A stretch of 64,000 nucleotides of DNA, from contig JAVBWK010000011.1 of assembly GCA_036677505.1 (NCBI GenBank), forward strand, positions 1-64,000, given 5' to 3'. Below the pieces are notes generated by a model. The model was not told where the DNA came from. It worked only from the letters and a program-made list of their open reading frames with translations, and searched no databases. The position numbers were made by a program, and so were the translations under genes. This stretch comes from UBA2227 sp036677505 (GTDB taxonomy: Bacteria; Bacillota_I; Bacilli_A; Erysipelotrichales; Erysipelotrichaceae). Below are positions 18,141 to 26,864 of this stretch, in pieces (positions within the stretch are counted from its first letter, which is position 1; each line of letters opens with the position of its first letter).

Positions 18141-18983
18141 ATGAAATATTTTGAAGATGCATTTCGTTTTGTGGCAAAGAATTACTTAATCATTATCCCG
18201 ATTTTTATCGCAACACTGGTACCGGCATTGCTGATTATCGGCAGTGCTCCGACTGCTGCCGAACTTCAGGCGATTCTCAATGATTTTCAGCAGTACCCTG
18301 ATTATTTTGCGAGTAATCCGGGTGCTATGATCGATGCTTTAAGACAGGCTGGGTTCGGAAACTCAGCGAGCAGCGGAACCATTTCAACGATTCTTAATTT
18401 TATGGCCATTCCGATGACGGCCGGACTGATCAAACTCGGCCTTGAAACCGGGAATATTTCAATCAATGATTTTGCTCCGGCATTGAGCTCGAATATCGGA
18501 AAGTACCTCCGCTATTTCCTGGTGGTATTATTGTTTATCATCTTAGGAGTGATTGCATTTGTACTGTTTATCATTCTGCTGATTACGATTTTGATAGCTT
18601 CCGAAAGCGGATGGGTCATCTTCATGTTAGGAATATTCTTAATTACTTTTGGGGGTATCGCACTATCTGTTTTCTTGTCCTTCTGGTTTTACGCTATGGT
18701 GCTGGATGACTTAAAAGTCATGGAAGCACTCAAGCGATCCTTTGCGGTGGCGAAGCGGTGCTTCTGGACTTTGATCGGAATCGGCATTCTGATAAGCATC
18801 GCAGAAGGTTTGTTGGGTGGATTTATCGGGTTATTCAGCGGTGTCCCGGTATTACCGACGCTTCTTACCAGTTTTGTGACTGCAACGGCCGCAGTTGTCA
18901 GGATGGTATTTCTCTTTAAAATTTATCGTTCATTTCAACCGGAAGAACAGTCTGGGTATCAGGAAGTCAATGTTGTATACTAA
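18141..18983 (+). CDS. Polytopic membrane protein of unknown function
   Basis: The 280-residue protein has about five or six hydrophobic helices: 15-38, 95-115, 140-168, 172-200, and two near 225-265. The central helices are long and Ile/Leu/Phe rich, joined by short loops with DDLKVMEALKRSF. The general look is that of DUF975/DUF4013-like membrane proteins, but I cannot assign a family. ATG 18141 follows GGGGAGAG. It is monocistronic with a terminator. Confidence 0.65.
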   Translation: MKYFEDAFRFVAKNYLIIIPIFIATLVPALLIIGSAPTAAELQAILNDFQQYPDYFASNPGAMIDALRQAGFGNSASSGTISTILNFMAIPMTAGLIKLGLETGNISINDFAPALSSNIGKYLRYFLVVLLFIILGVIAFVLFIILLITILIASESGWVIFMLGIFLITFGGIALSVFLSFWFYAMVLDDLKVMEALKRSFAVAKRCFWTLIGIGILISIAEGLLGGFIGLFSGVPVLPTLLTSFVTATAAVVRMVFLFKIYRSFQPEEQSGYQEVNVVY

Positions 18984-19004
18984 AGACCAAAAGGTCTTTT
19001 TTTA
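18982..19004 (+). terminator. Rho-independent terminator
   Basis: AAAGACC-AAAA-GGTCTTT followed by a T run, overlapping the stop codon of the preceding membrane protein gene. Confidence 0.85.
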
Positions 19005-19061
19005 ACTTGATCTAACGCGGATTCACCTTTAAATTTGTGCAATTTGCCCATACATATCGAC

Positions 19062-19124
19062 AATTTTCATATGATATGAACATTGTTGGATGATTTCTAT
19101 TGTGAGAAAATGTAAATGCTTAAC
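19062..19124 (+). promoter_or_regulatory. Regulatory block A, shared with the carbamate kinase gene
   Basis: This 63-base block aligns without gaps to 21960-22022, with about 43 identities by hand. Conserved parts are TGAACATTGT and TTGTGAGAAAATG, separated by a variable ten bases. It ends in a cre-like TGTAAATGCTTAAC. It lies about 110 bases before the transporter gene. Confidence 0.6.
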
Positions 19125-19232
19125 TAGGGCAGGCGTAATCTGACCGAAAAATCAATTCAATCATTCTTTTTCGCGTTAAATTGCGTCTTTTACATTCGAT
19201 CATCGATCGAACACTCTTGAAAGGAGAAGGGC

Positions 19233-20585
19233 ATGAAGAAGTTATTTTTGAAGGCTTTGGCTTTATTTCCTGCAGTGATGTTTTTTGTTCTTATCAACTC
19301 CCCCGTATTAGCCCAAGAGGCTAAACCGGTACCGACCGGCTTCTATGCGGTACTGACCGTATTGCCGATCGTATTGATTCTGGTATTGCTTTTCAGAAAA
19401 GTGAATATGCTTGTTGCCGGTTTGATTGGCGGTGTATTGGCCATGGTTATCGGCGGAATTGGTTTGGCTCAGGCTAACTCAATATTCTTGGCAGCGATTC
19501 CGGCGATGCTGTCGATCACAGTTCCGATCATCAACTCGGCGATTGCGACAGCGGTGTTTAAGTCGGGTGGTTACAGTTCTGCCTTAGCATTGGTCCGTCG
19601 GGCAATCAAAGGCAAAGTTGAATACTTTGCGGCATTTATCGTTATCTTGATGGCAGCAGCAACCTATATGTCCGGTATCGGCGGCGGTTCGGCGATGGTT
19701 TTGGCTCCGTTGGCATTTGCGGCGGTTGGCGCTATTCCGGAATTGATCGCAGCGATCAGTTTGGCCGCAGCCGTGTCGTTTACGACCTCCCCGGCATCTT
19801 TGGAATCAGGTGTTGTCTCGCAATTGACAGGTATACCGGTCAATGAGTATGTCAGTGCCATGCGTCCGTACTGGCTGTTGTTTGTGGCTATCGCGGTTGT
19901 CATCGGCTTTGTCGGTGCTAAACGCAGAAAAGCTTTGTTTCAGAGTGATGAAACTGAGGAAATCAAGAGTAAAACAACCAAAGAGCTCTGGCTCAATACG
20001 GTTCCCGCGATTTTCTTACTTTTAGCCGTTTTGGTCGGCCCCTATGTGAATAAAGCAGTGGGCATGCCGATTCTCGGCCCGTTAATGTATATGTTTATTA
20101 CGATTGGCTTAATTGCCGTATGTACAAAGTTTACATTGAAAGAATCGGCCGATGCGGTCATCGACGGTTCAACCTATATTCTGACCCGCTTGTTCCAGGT
20201 CGGTATTTTCTTGGGATTTATCAACATCATCGGTGAAACCGGTGCGTTCAGCGCGATCGTCAGTGTTGCTCAGTCCGCTCCGGAAGTCATGGTGGTTCCG
20301 GTGGCTGTATTGGCCGGTTTTGCGATCGGTGTTCCGGCGGGTGCTTATGTCGGTACGATTTTAGCCTTGGTTCTTCCGGTCGCCATCGCTTTGGGCTTAC
20401 CATTGATTTCCATTGGTTTCATCGTGATGGGCGTCGGTTTAGGAAGCCAGATGAGTTTTGTCAATATTACGATGCAGGCTCAGTCTTCCGGTTTCCAAAT
20501 CCCGATTTTACAGGTTGTTAAGGGAAATACGAAGTGGATTTTGGGATCCTTGGCATTATTATTAGTATTATCCTTTGTTTTATAA
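19233..20585 (+). CDS. Multi-spanning transporter (ion-transporter superfamily), likely for the deaminase substrate
   Basis: The 450-residue protein has 11-12 hydrophobic helices and a first segment that looks like a signal anchor ending at SPVLAQE. Glycine-rich helices (MSGIGGGSAMVLAPLAFAAVGA and TTSPASLESGVVS) resemble the re-entrant loops of the citrate/Na+ symporter and DASS/NhaC-like superfamily. It is 18 bp upstream of the amidohydrolase, so probably imports that enzyme's substrate, perhaps a pyrimidine-like or cyclic amide compound. ATG 19233 follows AAGGAG. The exact substrate cannot be read from sequence. Confidence 0.7.
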   Translation: MKKLFLKALALFPAVMFFVLINSPVLAQEAKPVPTGFYAVLTVLPIVLILVLLFRKVNMLVAGLIGGVLAMVIGGIGLAQANSIFLAAIPAMLSITVPIINSAIATAVFKSGGYSSALALVRRAIKGKVEYFAAFIVILMAAATYMSGIGGGSAMVLAPLAFAAVGAIPELIAAISLAAAVSFTTSPASLESGVVSQLTGIPVNEYVSAMRPYWLLFVAIAVVIGFVGAKRRKALFQSDETEEIKSKTTKELWLNTVPAIFLLLAVLVGPYVNKAVGMPILGPLMYMFITIGLIAVCTKFTLKESADAVIDGSTYILTRLFQVGIFLGFINIIGETGAFSAIVSVAQSAPEVMVVPVAVLAGFAIGVPAGAYVGTILALVLPVAIALGLPLISIGFIVMGVGLGSQMSFVNITMQAQSSGFQIPILQVVKGNTKWILGSLALLLVLSFVL

Positions 20586-20603
20586 TCGAAAGGAGGCATA
20601 AGC

Positions 20604-21827
20604 ATGGATTTGATTTTGAAGAATGTCATTATTGACGAAAGCAATCAAGTCTTTGATGTAGCCATTGAAAAAAATGTGATCAAAGCCATTGGCACCGATC
20701 TGGGGATGTCCGCAAAACGGGTCTATGATGCGCAGGGAAGAGTGTTGATCCCCGGCTTGGTAGAATCGCATTTACATCTGGATAAGGCATTGATCGCCGA
20801 TCGGATGCCGAATAAGTCCGGAACGCTGAAAGAAGCGATCGAGGTCACCGGGAAACTCAAACCGACGTTTACCAAGGAGGACATTGAGCAGCGGGCTTCC
20901 AAAGCATTGGAAATGCTGATCAAAAACGGAACGACGTACTTGCGTACCCACTCCGAATTCGATCCGATCGGCGGATTCCACGGATTTGAAGTGATCATGT
21001 CTTTAAAAGAGAAGTATAAGAAGTTTATTGATATTCAAGTCGTCGCATTCCCTCAGGAAGGCATATTTAAATCACCGGGCACCGAAGATCTGATGGTTCG
21101 GGCGATGGAGATGGGTGCCGATGTGGTCGGGGCCATCCCTTACAACGATCTGAATGCCAACGTTCATATCGATTACGTGTTTGAACTGGCAAAGAAATAT
21201 GATAAAGACATTGATTTCCATCAGGACTTCAAAGATGATTATGCCGGTCAGTCCATTAAGTACTTATGTGAAAAGACCATCAAAGAAGGCTATCAGGGAC
21301 GTGTCTCGGTGGGTCATATGACGAGCATCGGCTCGATGCCGGATGCAGAGCTGAAACCCATCATCGAACTGATGGCCAAAGCTCAGATCAACGTCATGCC
21401 ATTACCGATGACCGACTTGCATTTGGGCGGACGCAATGATGAATTTAATGTCCGTCGGGCGCTGACACCGATCCGCAAACTGCGGGATGCCGGAGTCAAT
21501 ATCTGCCTGGCTTCCAACAACATCCGCAATCCCTTTACACCTTATGGCAATGGAGATCTGATGCAAGTGGCTATGTTGGCCATCCCGGTCGCGCATTTGG
21601 GCGGTGCGGATGATTTGCATACCGTACTTCCGATGATCACGGTCAATCCGGCGAAGGCATTGAAACTTAAAGATTATGGCATTTTTGAAGGTGCAAAAGC
21701 ATCACTGGTCGTCTTGGATACCAAACGCTATCAGGATGCGATCATTGATATTCCTTCAAGAATGCTGGTTGTTAAAGACGGTGTCGTTACCGTCGAACTT
21801 AAAAAAGAGCTGATCCTGAACCGTTAA
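20604..21827 (+). CDS. Cytosine-deaminase-like amidohydrolase
   Basis: The 407-residue metal-dependent hydrolase is of the cytosine deaminase (CodA)/AtzC group. It has the N-terminal composite beta domain with VLIPGLVESHLHLDKAL, where VxSHLHLDK is the CodA metal site, then DFHQDFKDD, SVGHMTSIGSM and a late LASNNIRNPF that replaces the usual catalytic Asp stretch with SNN/R. This last difference warns against calling it true cytosine deaminase. Isocytosine, creatinine or another cyclic amidine are alternatives. It forms an operon with the transporter. Confidence 0.8.
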   Translation: MDLILKNVIIDESNQVFDVAIEKNVIKAIGTDLGMSAKRVYDAQGRVLIPGLVESHLHLDKALIADRMPNKSGTLKEAIEVTGKLKPTFTKEDIEQRASKALEMLIKNGTTYLRTHSEFDPIGGFHGFEVIMSLKEKYKKFIDIQVVAFPQEGIFKSPGTEDLMVRAMEMGADVVGAIPYNDLNANVHIDYVFELAKKYDKDIDFHQDFKDDYAGQSIKYLCEKTIKEGYQGRVSVGHMTSIGSMPDAELKPIIELMAKAQINVMPLPMTDLHLGGRNDEFNVRRALTPIRKLRDAGVNICLASNNIRNPFTPYGNGDLMQVAMLAIPVAHLGGADDLHTVLPMITVNPAKALKLKDYGIFEGAKASLVVLDTKRYQDAIIDIPSRMLVVKDGVVTVELKKELILNR

Positions 21828-21860
21828 CCGCACTTTCCTTTGTTGGTGTAGAACGAAACT

Positions 21861-21881
21861 GGGCCGAGAGGCCCTTTTCTT
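21861..21881 (+). terminator. Terminator after the amidohydrolase gene
   Basis: GGGCC-GAGA-GGCCC followed by TTTTCTT. Confidence 0.8.
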
Positions 21882-21959
21882 GTGCGAATCAAACAAAAAG
21901 AGACGATAAAAAGCATATAAAACTAAAAATACTGTACACAATGCACAATATAGCGACCT

Positions 21960-22022
21960 GATTTTTATATGTTGTGAACATTGTCGGCGATGGAGGGTTG
22001 TGAGAAAATGAAAGCGCTTATA
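21960..22022 (+). promoter_or_regulatory. Regulatory block B, shared with the transporter gene
   Basis: This is the counterpart of the block at 19062-19124 and has the same length and spacing. It ends in TGAAAGCGCTTATA at 22009-22022, close to the CcpA cre consensus. It sits 20 bases before the carbamate kinase start. Confidence 0.6.
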
Positions 22023-22041
22023 GAAAGAATTGAGGGAACAT

Positions 22042-22968
22042 ATGAAAATCGTCATCGCACTGGGCGGAAACGCTTTGGGAAACTCACCCCAAGAACAATT
22101 GTCATTAGTTAAAAATACGGCCAAACCGTTGGTCGATCTGATTGAGGAAGGTCATCAGTTGGTCATTGCCCATGGCAACGGACCGCAAGTCGGAATGATC
22201 AATCTGGCCATGGAAGTATCCAATGAGAAAGCCAATACGCCGATCATGCCTTTTGCGGAATGCGGGGCGATGAGTCAGGGATACATCGGCTATCATTTAC
22301 AAAATGCGATCCGTGAGGAACTGCGCCGTCGCAACATCAACAAAGAAGTAGTAACCGTTGTTACGCAGGTCGTCGTGGATCAAAATGATCCGGGATTCAA
22401 ACATCCGACCAAGCCGATCGGCGGATTCCATACATTGGAAGAATCGAAACAGCTGGAGCAGACCAAGGGGTATCAGATGGTCGAAGATTCCGGTCGCGGA
22501 TACCGTCGGGTCGTACCGAGCCCCAAACCGGTCGATGTCGTTGAGAAAAATGTGGTTAAAGCCTTGGTGAACGACGGAGTTGTCGTGATTACCGTGGGTG
22601 GCGGCGGGATCCCGGTCATCAAAACTGAATTTGGATATCATGGCGTGGATGCGGTCATCGATAAGGATTTTGCCTCAGCGAAAGTCGCTGAAATCTTGCA
22701 GGCAGATTATCTGTTTATCCTGACAGCCATTGACCGGGTCATGATCAATTACAATAAGCCCAATCAGAAAGCTCTGGACGTCATTACCGTGGCAGAGGCG
22801 AAGCAGTACATCGGTGAAAATCACTTTGCGCCGGGCAGCATGCTTCCTAAAGTTCAGGCGGCTATTGACTTTATTGAGCACAATCCGCAGGGAACCGCGA
22901 TTATTGCCGCTTTGGAAAAAGCCAAGGATGCCATTGCCGGTTTGAGCGGAACCAAGATCGTGAGATAA
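22042..22968 (+). CDS. arcC: Carbamate kinase
   Basis: Transfers phosphate between carbamoyl phosphate and ADP, yielding ATP, ammonia and CO2 in catabolism. The 308-residue amino-acid-kinase protein starts MKIVIALGGNALG and has HGNGPQVG, GGGGIPV and DAVIDKDFASAKVA, all characteristic of ArcC. ATG 22042 follows GAGGGAACAT; an upstream TTG is less likely. No ornithine transcarbamylase or arginine deiminase lies nearby, so the carbamoyl phosphate source is probably the nitrogen-salvage route suggested by the upstream operon. Confidence 0.95.
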   Translation: MKIVIALGGNALGNSPQEQLSLVKNTAKPLVDLIEEGHQLVIAHGNGPQVGMINLAMEVSNEKANTPIMPFAECGAMSQGYIGYHLQNAIREELRRRNINKEVVTVVTQVVVDQNDPGFKHPTKPIGGFHTLEESKQLEQTKGYQMVEDSGRGYRRVVPSPKPVDVVEKNVVKALVNDGVVVITVGGGGIPVIKTEFGYHGVDAVIDKDFASAKVAEILQADYLFILTAIDRVMINYNKPNQKALDVITVAEAKQYIGENHFAPGSMLPKVQAAIDFIEHNPQGTAIIAALEKAKDAIAGLSGTKIVR

Positions 22969-22972
22969 ACCT

Positions 22973-23419
22973 ATGAAATCAACGTTTATCTTTTTAAAGC
23001 CGGATGCCCTGAAGCGCGGTTTGAAAGAAGAGATCCTGAAATACTTCACGGATAGAGATTTTCATATTGCCAGAGAACAGGAAGTGACGGTTGATGCACA
23101 GACGATTCTCAGTCACTATCAGGAAGTCATCGAACGGATCGGCAGCGAGGATTTCAGACAAGGGGTTTTGCGAGAATTTGTAAACGAAACGATCGTAGCC
23201 ATGGAGCTGAAACATACTCGTGAAGATGTCGTTGCCTGGGTGAGAGACTTGATCGGAGCGACCGATCCGGCCAAAGCCCGTCGCGACACGATTCGAGGCA
23301 TGTATGGAGAGGACTCCATGGAACAAGCCCGTTTGGACAATCGGATGTTGCGCAATCTGATCCATGCGTCGGACAGCGATGAAAACGCCAAGCAAGAACT
23401 TGAATTATGGTTTGAATAA
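22973..23419 (+). CDS. ndk: Nucleoside diphosphate kinase
   Basis: Balances NTP and NDP pools through a phosphohistidine. The 148-residue protein begins STFIFLKPDALKRG, has the RDTIRGMYG turn, and carries the active histidine in NLIHASDS. It follows arcC by 4 bp with no clear ribosome site, so translation may be coupled. The pairing with carbamate kinase suggests use of the ATP made there, but could be chance. Confidence 0.92.
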   Translation: MKSTFIFLKPDALKRGLKEEILKYFTDRDFHIAREQEVTVDAQTILSHYQEVIERIGSEDFRQGVLREFVNETIVAMELKHTREDVVAWVRDLIGATDPAKARRDTIRGMYGEDSMEQARLDNRMLRNLIHASDSDENAKQELELWFE

Positions 23420-23441
23420 CCGATGCGACGCATCGGTTTTC
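23420..23441 (+). terminator. Terminator of the arcC-ndk operon
   Basis: Perfect 8-bp stem CCGATGCG/CGCATCGG with a single-base loop, then TTTTCT, one base after the ndk stop. Confidence 0.85.
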
Positions 23442-23496
23442 TATATTATTGAGGGAATCAGACTGTTATAATATAAATAAGAACGAAGGTGATGTT

Positions 23497-24162
23497 ATGA
23501 AGAAAGTTCTTCTTGTATCGCTATTTCTCACGGTTTTTCTCTCCTTTTGCTCAAACATCATCGATGACAATCCGGACAGTCACAGTTCAGCTTCACTGGC
23601 CCGGTTTCGTGCCGGAGAGATCAAGGAATATCAAGGCAAACTTTTAAGTCCGGCTGTCGGACCGCGGGATAATTCGATCCAAGGGGTACAGGTCATCAAT
23701 ATCGACACTTATACCCTTAGGGTCACCGGACTAGTCAGTAATGACTTGGTTCTGACCTACCCGGAAATCCTGGAACTGACAACGTACAAACGACTCATTA
23801 CCTTGTTCTGTGTCGAAGGTTGGGATGCGACCATCCTTTGGGAAGGGATATCTTTGGTAGAACTGATTGAACGGGCGAATCCGCGCAGCGAAGCGGTGAC
23901 CGTGATATTTCATGCGGCGGACGGGTATACGACATCCCTGCCGTGGTCGCTGATCAAAGAGAAGCAATTGATTTTGGTGTACAAAGCCAATGAAATCGTG
24001 TTGCCGCCGGAAATGGGCTATCCGCTGATCGTGGTTGCCGAGGATAAACTGGGATATAAGTGGGCTCGCTGGGTGACGAAAATCGAGTTGTCGGATAATA
24101 AGGATTATAAGGGTTATTGGGAATCGCGGGGATATACCAATGAGGCAAATATCAACCGCTGA
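23497..24162 (+). CDS. Exported molybdopterin-binding domain protein (sulfite-oxidase/YedY-like)
   Basis: The 221-residue protein has an N-terminal hydrophobic signal ending in a cysteine (LSFC), so it is probably a lipoprotein or signal-anchored, though Phe before the Cys is not a normal lipobox. The rest matches the oxidoreductase molybdopterin-binding domain: LFCVEGWDATILWEGISL carries the cysteine expected to ligate Mo, and LPPEMGYPLIVVAEDKLGYKWARWVTKIE is the family's C-terminal signature. No redox partner or Moco biosynthesis gene is adjacent. The substrate is unknown. ATG 23497 follows GAAGGTG. Confidence 0.82.
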   Translation: MKKVLLVSLFLTVFLSFCSNIIDDNPDSHSSASLARFRAGEIKEYQGKLLSPAVGPRDNSIQGVQVINIDTYTLRVTGLVSNDLVLTYPEILELTTYKRLITLFCVEGWDATILWEGISLVELIERANPRSEAVTVIFHAADGYTTSLPWSLIKEKQLILVYKANEIVLPPEMGYPLIVVAEDKLGYKWARWVTKIELSDNKDYKGYWESRGYTNEANINR

Positions 24163-24195
24163 AAATGATTCAATCGATAGAAATGAAGGAAACGT

Positions 24196-25197
24196 ATGAC
24201 ACTGATACTGATCATTACATTGTTGTTGGTAGGGGCTTCGATCTTTGTCAACGGCTGGACCGATGCGCCAAATGCGATTGCCACAGTCGTTTCAACGCGG
24301 GTATTGCATCCGCGGGCAGCAATCCTTTTGGGAGCCGTTATGAATTTCTTCGGAGTGTTTCTTATGGGAACGGCGGTGGCTTCGACGACTGCGAGCATCG
24401 TGACGATCGGCAGCGGATCGCAAGCCTTAGTCACTCTGGCTGCGGCACAGCTCTCGATCGTGCTGTGGGCGGTGGGGGCCTGGCGTTATGGTATTCCGAC
24501 CAGTGAGAGTCATGCGCTGATTGCCGGACTGATGGGAGCCGGAATGTCGCTGGGCGGACTTTCCGTATTCAACATGGACGGTGTCATCAAGGTGTTGTGG
24601 GGTCTGTTTATTTCCTCTGTCGTCGGATTTACATTGGGGTTGTTACTGACGAAACTCGTGAAGCATTTGTTTCGAAACGTTAAGCGTCGCGCCGCAAACC
24701 GTTTCTTCTCCATCGGTCAGATTCTCAGTGCGTCATTGATGGCGTTTAGTCACGGCGCTCAGGACGGTCAGAAATTTATGGGCATCATGGTGTTGGCACT
24801 GATCGTCGGGCAGATCCTGCCGGCTCCCGTCGGCACTATGGTCATACCGATTTGGGTCATGATTGCGGCGTCCGTGCTGATGGCCGTCGGGACGTCGATC
24901 GGCGGCTATCGGATCATCAAGACGATGGGTATGGATATGGTGTCTTTACAGAAATATCAGGGATTTGCGGCGGAGGTTGCGGCTTCGGGCAGTATGCTGG
25001 TAGCCACCGCCTTGGGCATTCCGTTGAGTACGACCAATACCAAAGGCACGGCGATGATGGGTGCCGGTGCTGCTGAAGGGCTCGAGAAGGTAAATTGGGA
25101 TATTGCAAAGGAAATGTTTACCGCCTGGATACTGACCTTTCCGGCATGCATGATTTTGGGATATGTATTTGCGACTGTATTTCGCAGTCTGATTTAG
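24196..25197 (+). CDS. pit: Inorganic phosphate transporter, PiT family
   Basis: Cation-coupled low-affinity phosphate permease of 333 residues with about ten helices. It has the PiT signature near the N-terminus (NGWTDAPNAIATVVSTRVL) and its repeat in the second half (FSHGAQDGQKFMG), as expected of the internally duplicated family. GIPLSTTNTKGTAMMGAG lies near the C-terminus. The DUF47 partner follows after 9 bp, the usual pit operon arrangement. Confidence 0.94.
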   Translation: MTLILIITLLLVGASIFVNGWTDAPNAIATVVSTRVLHPRAAILLGAVMNFFGVFLMGTAVASTTASIVTIGSGSQALVTLAAAQLSIVLWAVGAWRYGIPTSESHALIAGLMGAGMSLGGLSVFNMDGVIKVLWGLFISSVVGFTLGLLLTKLVKHLFRNVKRRAANRFFSIGQILSASLMAFSHGAQDGQKFMGIMVLALIVGQILPAPVGTMVIPIWVMIAASVLMAVGTSIGGYRIIKTMGMDMVSLQKYQGFAAEVAASGSMLVATALGIPLSTTNTKGTAMMGAGAAEGLEKVNWDIAKEMFTAWILTFPACMILGYVFATVFRSLI

Positions 25198-25206
25198 GAG
25201 GGCACC

Positions 25207-25863
25207 ATGGCAATATCTTGGTTGAACAAATTAAAGGGAATCATCGTCAAGAGTGATGTCGATTATTTTGATATGTTTGTCAGAGGTTCGGAAATATCTT
25301 TGAAGGCGGCCTTAGCGATGAAAACGGCGTTTGCGGATGAGCAGATCAATGAGCATGAACTGATCAAAATCCGTGACATCGAGCATGAAGGCGATCATCA
25401 TATCCATCAGTGCTTGCAGATCGTCAATGATGCTTTCATCACCCCGATCGATCAGTCGGATTTACTTGATATCCTTAAGGGCATTGAGGATGTCACCGAC
25501 TACATCGATGATGTGGCGGCGCACTGCTATATGTTGGACATCCGCAGTTCGGATATGTATATCGATAAGTTTATTGAGATCATCGTCGTGACCTGTCATA
25601 AGCAGGTTGAGCTGATGAAACAGCTTAAAAATATTAAGAAGCTTCCCTATGAACAGATGAAAGCACTGATCAATGAGATCAACTCTTTGGAAGAGGATGC
25701 CGATTTGGTGTATCAGATGGGCATGCGTCACTTATTTACCAACGGCTTGGATCCGGTGGAAATCGTCCGTCGAAAAGAAATCTATATCCGGTTGGAGGAT
25801 GTTTTGGACGGTTTGGAGCGGGTGGCCAATGTCGTGTACAGTCTGATGGTGGCGAAGCTGTGA
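25207..25863 (+). CDS. DUF47 / PhoU-like phosphate transport partner
   Basis: The 218-residue all-helical protein is of the DUF47 (YkaA) family, structurally like PhoU and found beside PiT permeases. ExxxD/HExxH-like metal-binding positions appear in RDIEHEGDHHIHQ and ITPIDQSDLLDI, the family's core. It probably modulates the permease. The start follows TAGGAGGGCACC. The coding strand runs on with pit in one operon. Confidence 0.9.
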   Translation: MAISWLNKLKGIIVKSDVDYFDMFVRGSEISLKAALAMKTAFADEQINEHELIKIRDIEHEGDHHIHQCLQIVNDAFITPIDQSDLLDILKGIEDVTDYIDDVAAHCYMLDIRSSDMYIDKFIEIIVVTCHKQVELMKQLKNIKKLPYEQMKALINEINSLEEDADLVYQMGMRHLFTNGLDPVEIVRRKEIYIRLEDVLDGLERVANVVYSLMVAKL

Positions 25864-25898
25864 TTTAACCCAAAGATACAATAATATAGGAGAAAAAC

Positions 25899-26339
25899 AT
25901 GGTCATGATGACATTTACGGTTGAAGAAGCCTTGCGATATGCCAAAGAATCGGCTATTGAACAGTGGGTCCACAATTTCCTCAATTCAGCAGGGAATAAC
26001 AAGCCGTTCTCAGACGGTTTGAAATTGCAAAAGCGATATTGGACCGGACCTTTTGAAATCCGGTTGGATCGGCTGACAAGATGTTGCGGTCCCGAACCGG
26101 AGATGAAATATTATATTGCGCCCGAATCGTGGGAGAAAGAGATCAAAACATTCTGCACGCTGATTCAAGAAGGCTGGGATATGCCGCCGTTGATTGTTGA
26201 ACATATAGACGGACAGCTCATTGTCAATGATGGCAACCATCGGTTGGAAGCGTTGATTCGTCTGAAGATACAGACAGGCTGGGTAGTTGTATGGAATTCT
26301 GATGTTCAACAGGAGATTCACCACTTCATTGCACAGTAA
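25899..26339 (+). CDS. ParB/sulfiredoxin-fold hypothetical protein
   Basis: The 146-residue protein carries the ParB/Srx-like core in its second half: MPPLIVEHIDGQLIVNDGNHRLEALIRL, where GNHRLEA is the recurring G-x-H-R motif. The N-terminal half is unlike any domain I know, with SDGLKLQKRYWTGP and a CC pair. It is a single-domain protein and not a chromosome-partitioning ParB. AGGAGAAAAAC precedes ATG 25899. Confidence 0.6.
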   Translation: MVMMTFTVEEALRYAKESAIEQWVHNFLNSAGNNKPFSDGLKLQKRYWTGPFEIRLDRLTRCCGPEPEMKYYIAPESWEKEIKTFCTLIQEGWDMPPLIVEHIDGQLIVNDGNHRLEALIRLKIQTGWVVVWNSDVQQEIHHFIAQ

Positions 26340-26367
26340 AAAGACCTTCGATCCGAAGGTCATTTTT
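26338..26367. terminator. Bidirectional terminator
   Basis: GACCTTCG-ATC-CGAAGGTC flanked by A5 and T5, between two convergent genes. Confidence 0.85.
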
Positions 26368-26773
26368 GTAAGTTTTTGCATCTCCGTTTGAGTTGGACAT
26401 AGAAATCCTCCCGGTTTTGCGGAGAAATCATCGTTGTTCCGGTGAAATAGTTTTTGTTGTGCTGACGGATTTCGATGCGCTTGCGTGAAAACGCCATCGA
26501 AGACATCAGATTCTCGGTCAGTTTTACTTCTTTGATTTTGTCATAGTAGATCTTTTCCCGAAACGGTCCGCTGACACAGTAGAGATAGTCATCGCGAAAT
26601 TCATACCACGTACCCAGAACCAGCCACAGCAAAAACAGAGTCATGGGCAGTGCGACAATAACTAACATCCAGCGCTCTTGAGCCGGGATCAGTGCGATGG
26701 GAGCGATCATGATGATGACGGTCGTTCCGATGATAACTTGAAACAATAAATCGACTTCAGATTTTATTTTCAT
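26360..26773 (-). CDS. PH-domain-like membrane protein
   Basis: The 137-residue protein has two membrane helices (about 10-50), then a small beta-rich domain with IYYDKIKEVKLTENLMSSMAFSRKRIEI and QNREDFYVQLKRR. This arrangement is typical of bacterial PH-like (DUF304/YdbS-type or YcxB) proteins. ATG 26773 follows AAGGGTGAACACT; the longer frame begins with an unlikely polar extension. Function is unknown. Confidence 0.65.
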   Translation of the reverse strand: MKIKSEVDLLFQVIIGTTVIIMIAPIALIPAQERWMLVIVALPMTLFLLWLVLGTWYEFRDDYLYCVSGPFREKIYYDKIKEVKLTENLMSSMAFSRKRIEIRQHNKNYFTGTTMISPQNREDFYVQLKRRCKNLQK

Positions 26774-26864
26774 AGTGTTCACCCTTACACATACATTATC
26801 ACTCTTTGTAAGTTGTTTCAAGTATCGGATGAATATCGGTTATAATAATGTCGAGGTGATTTTT

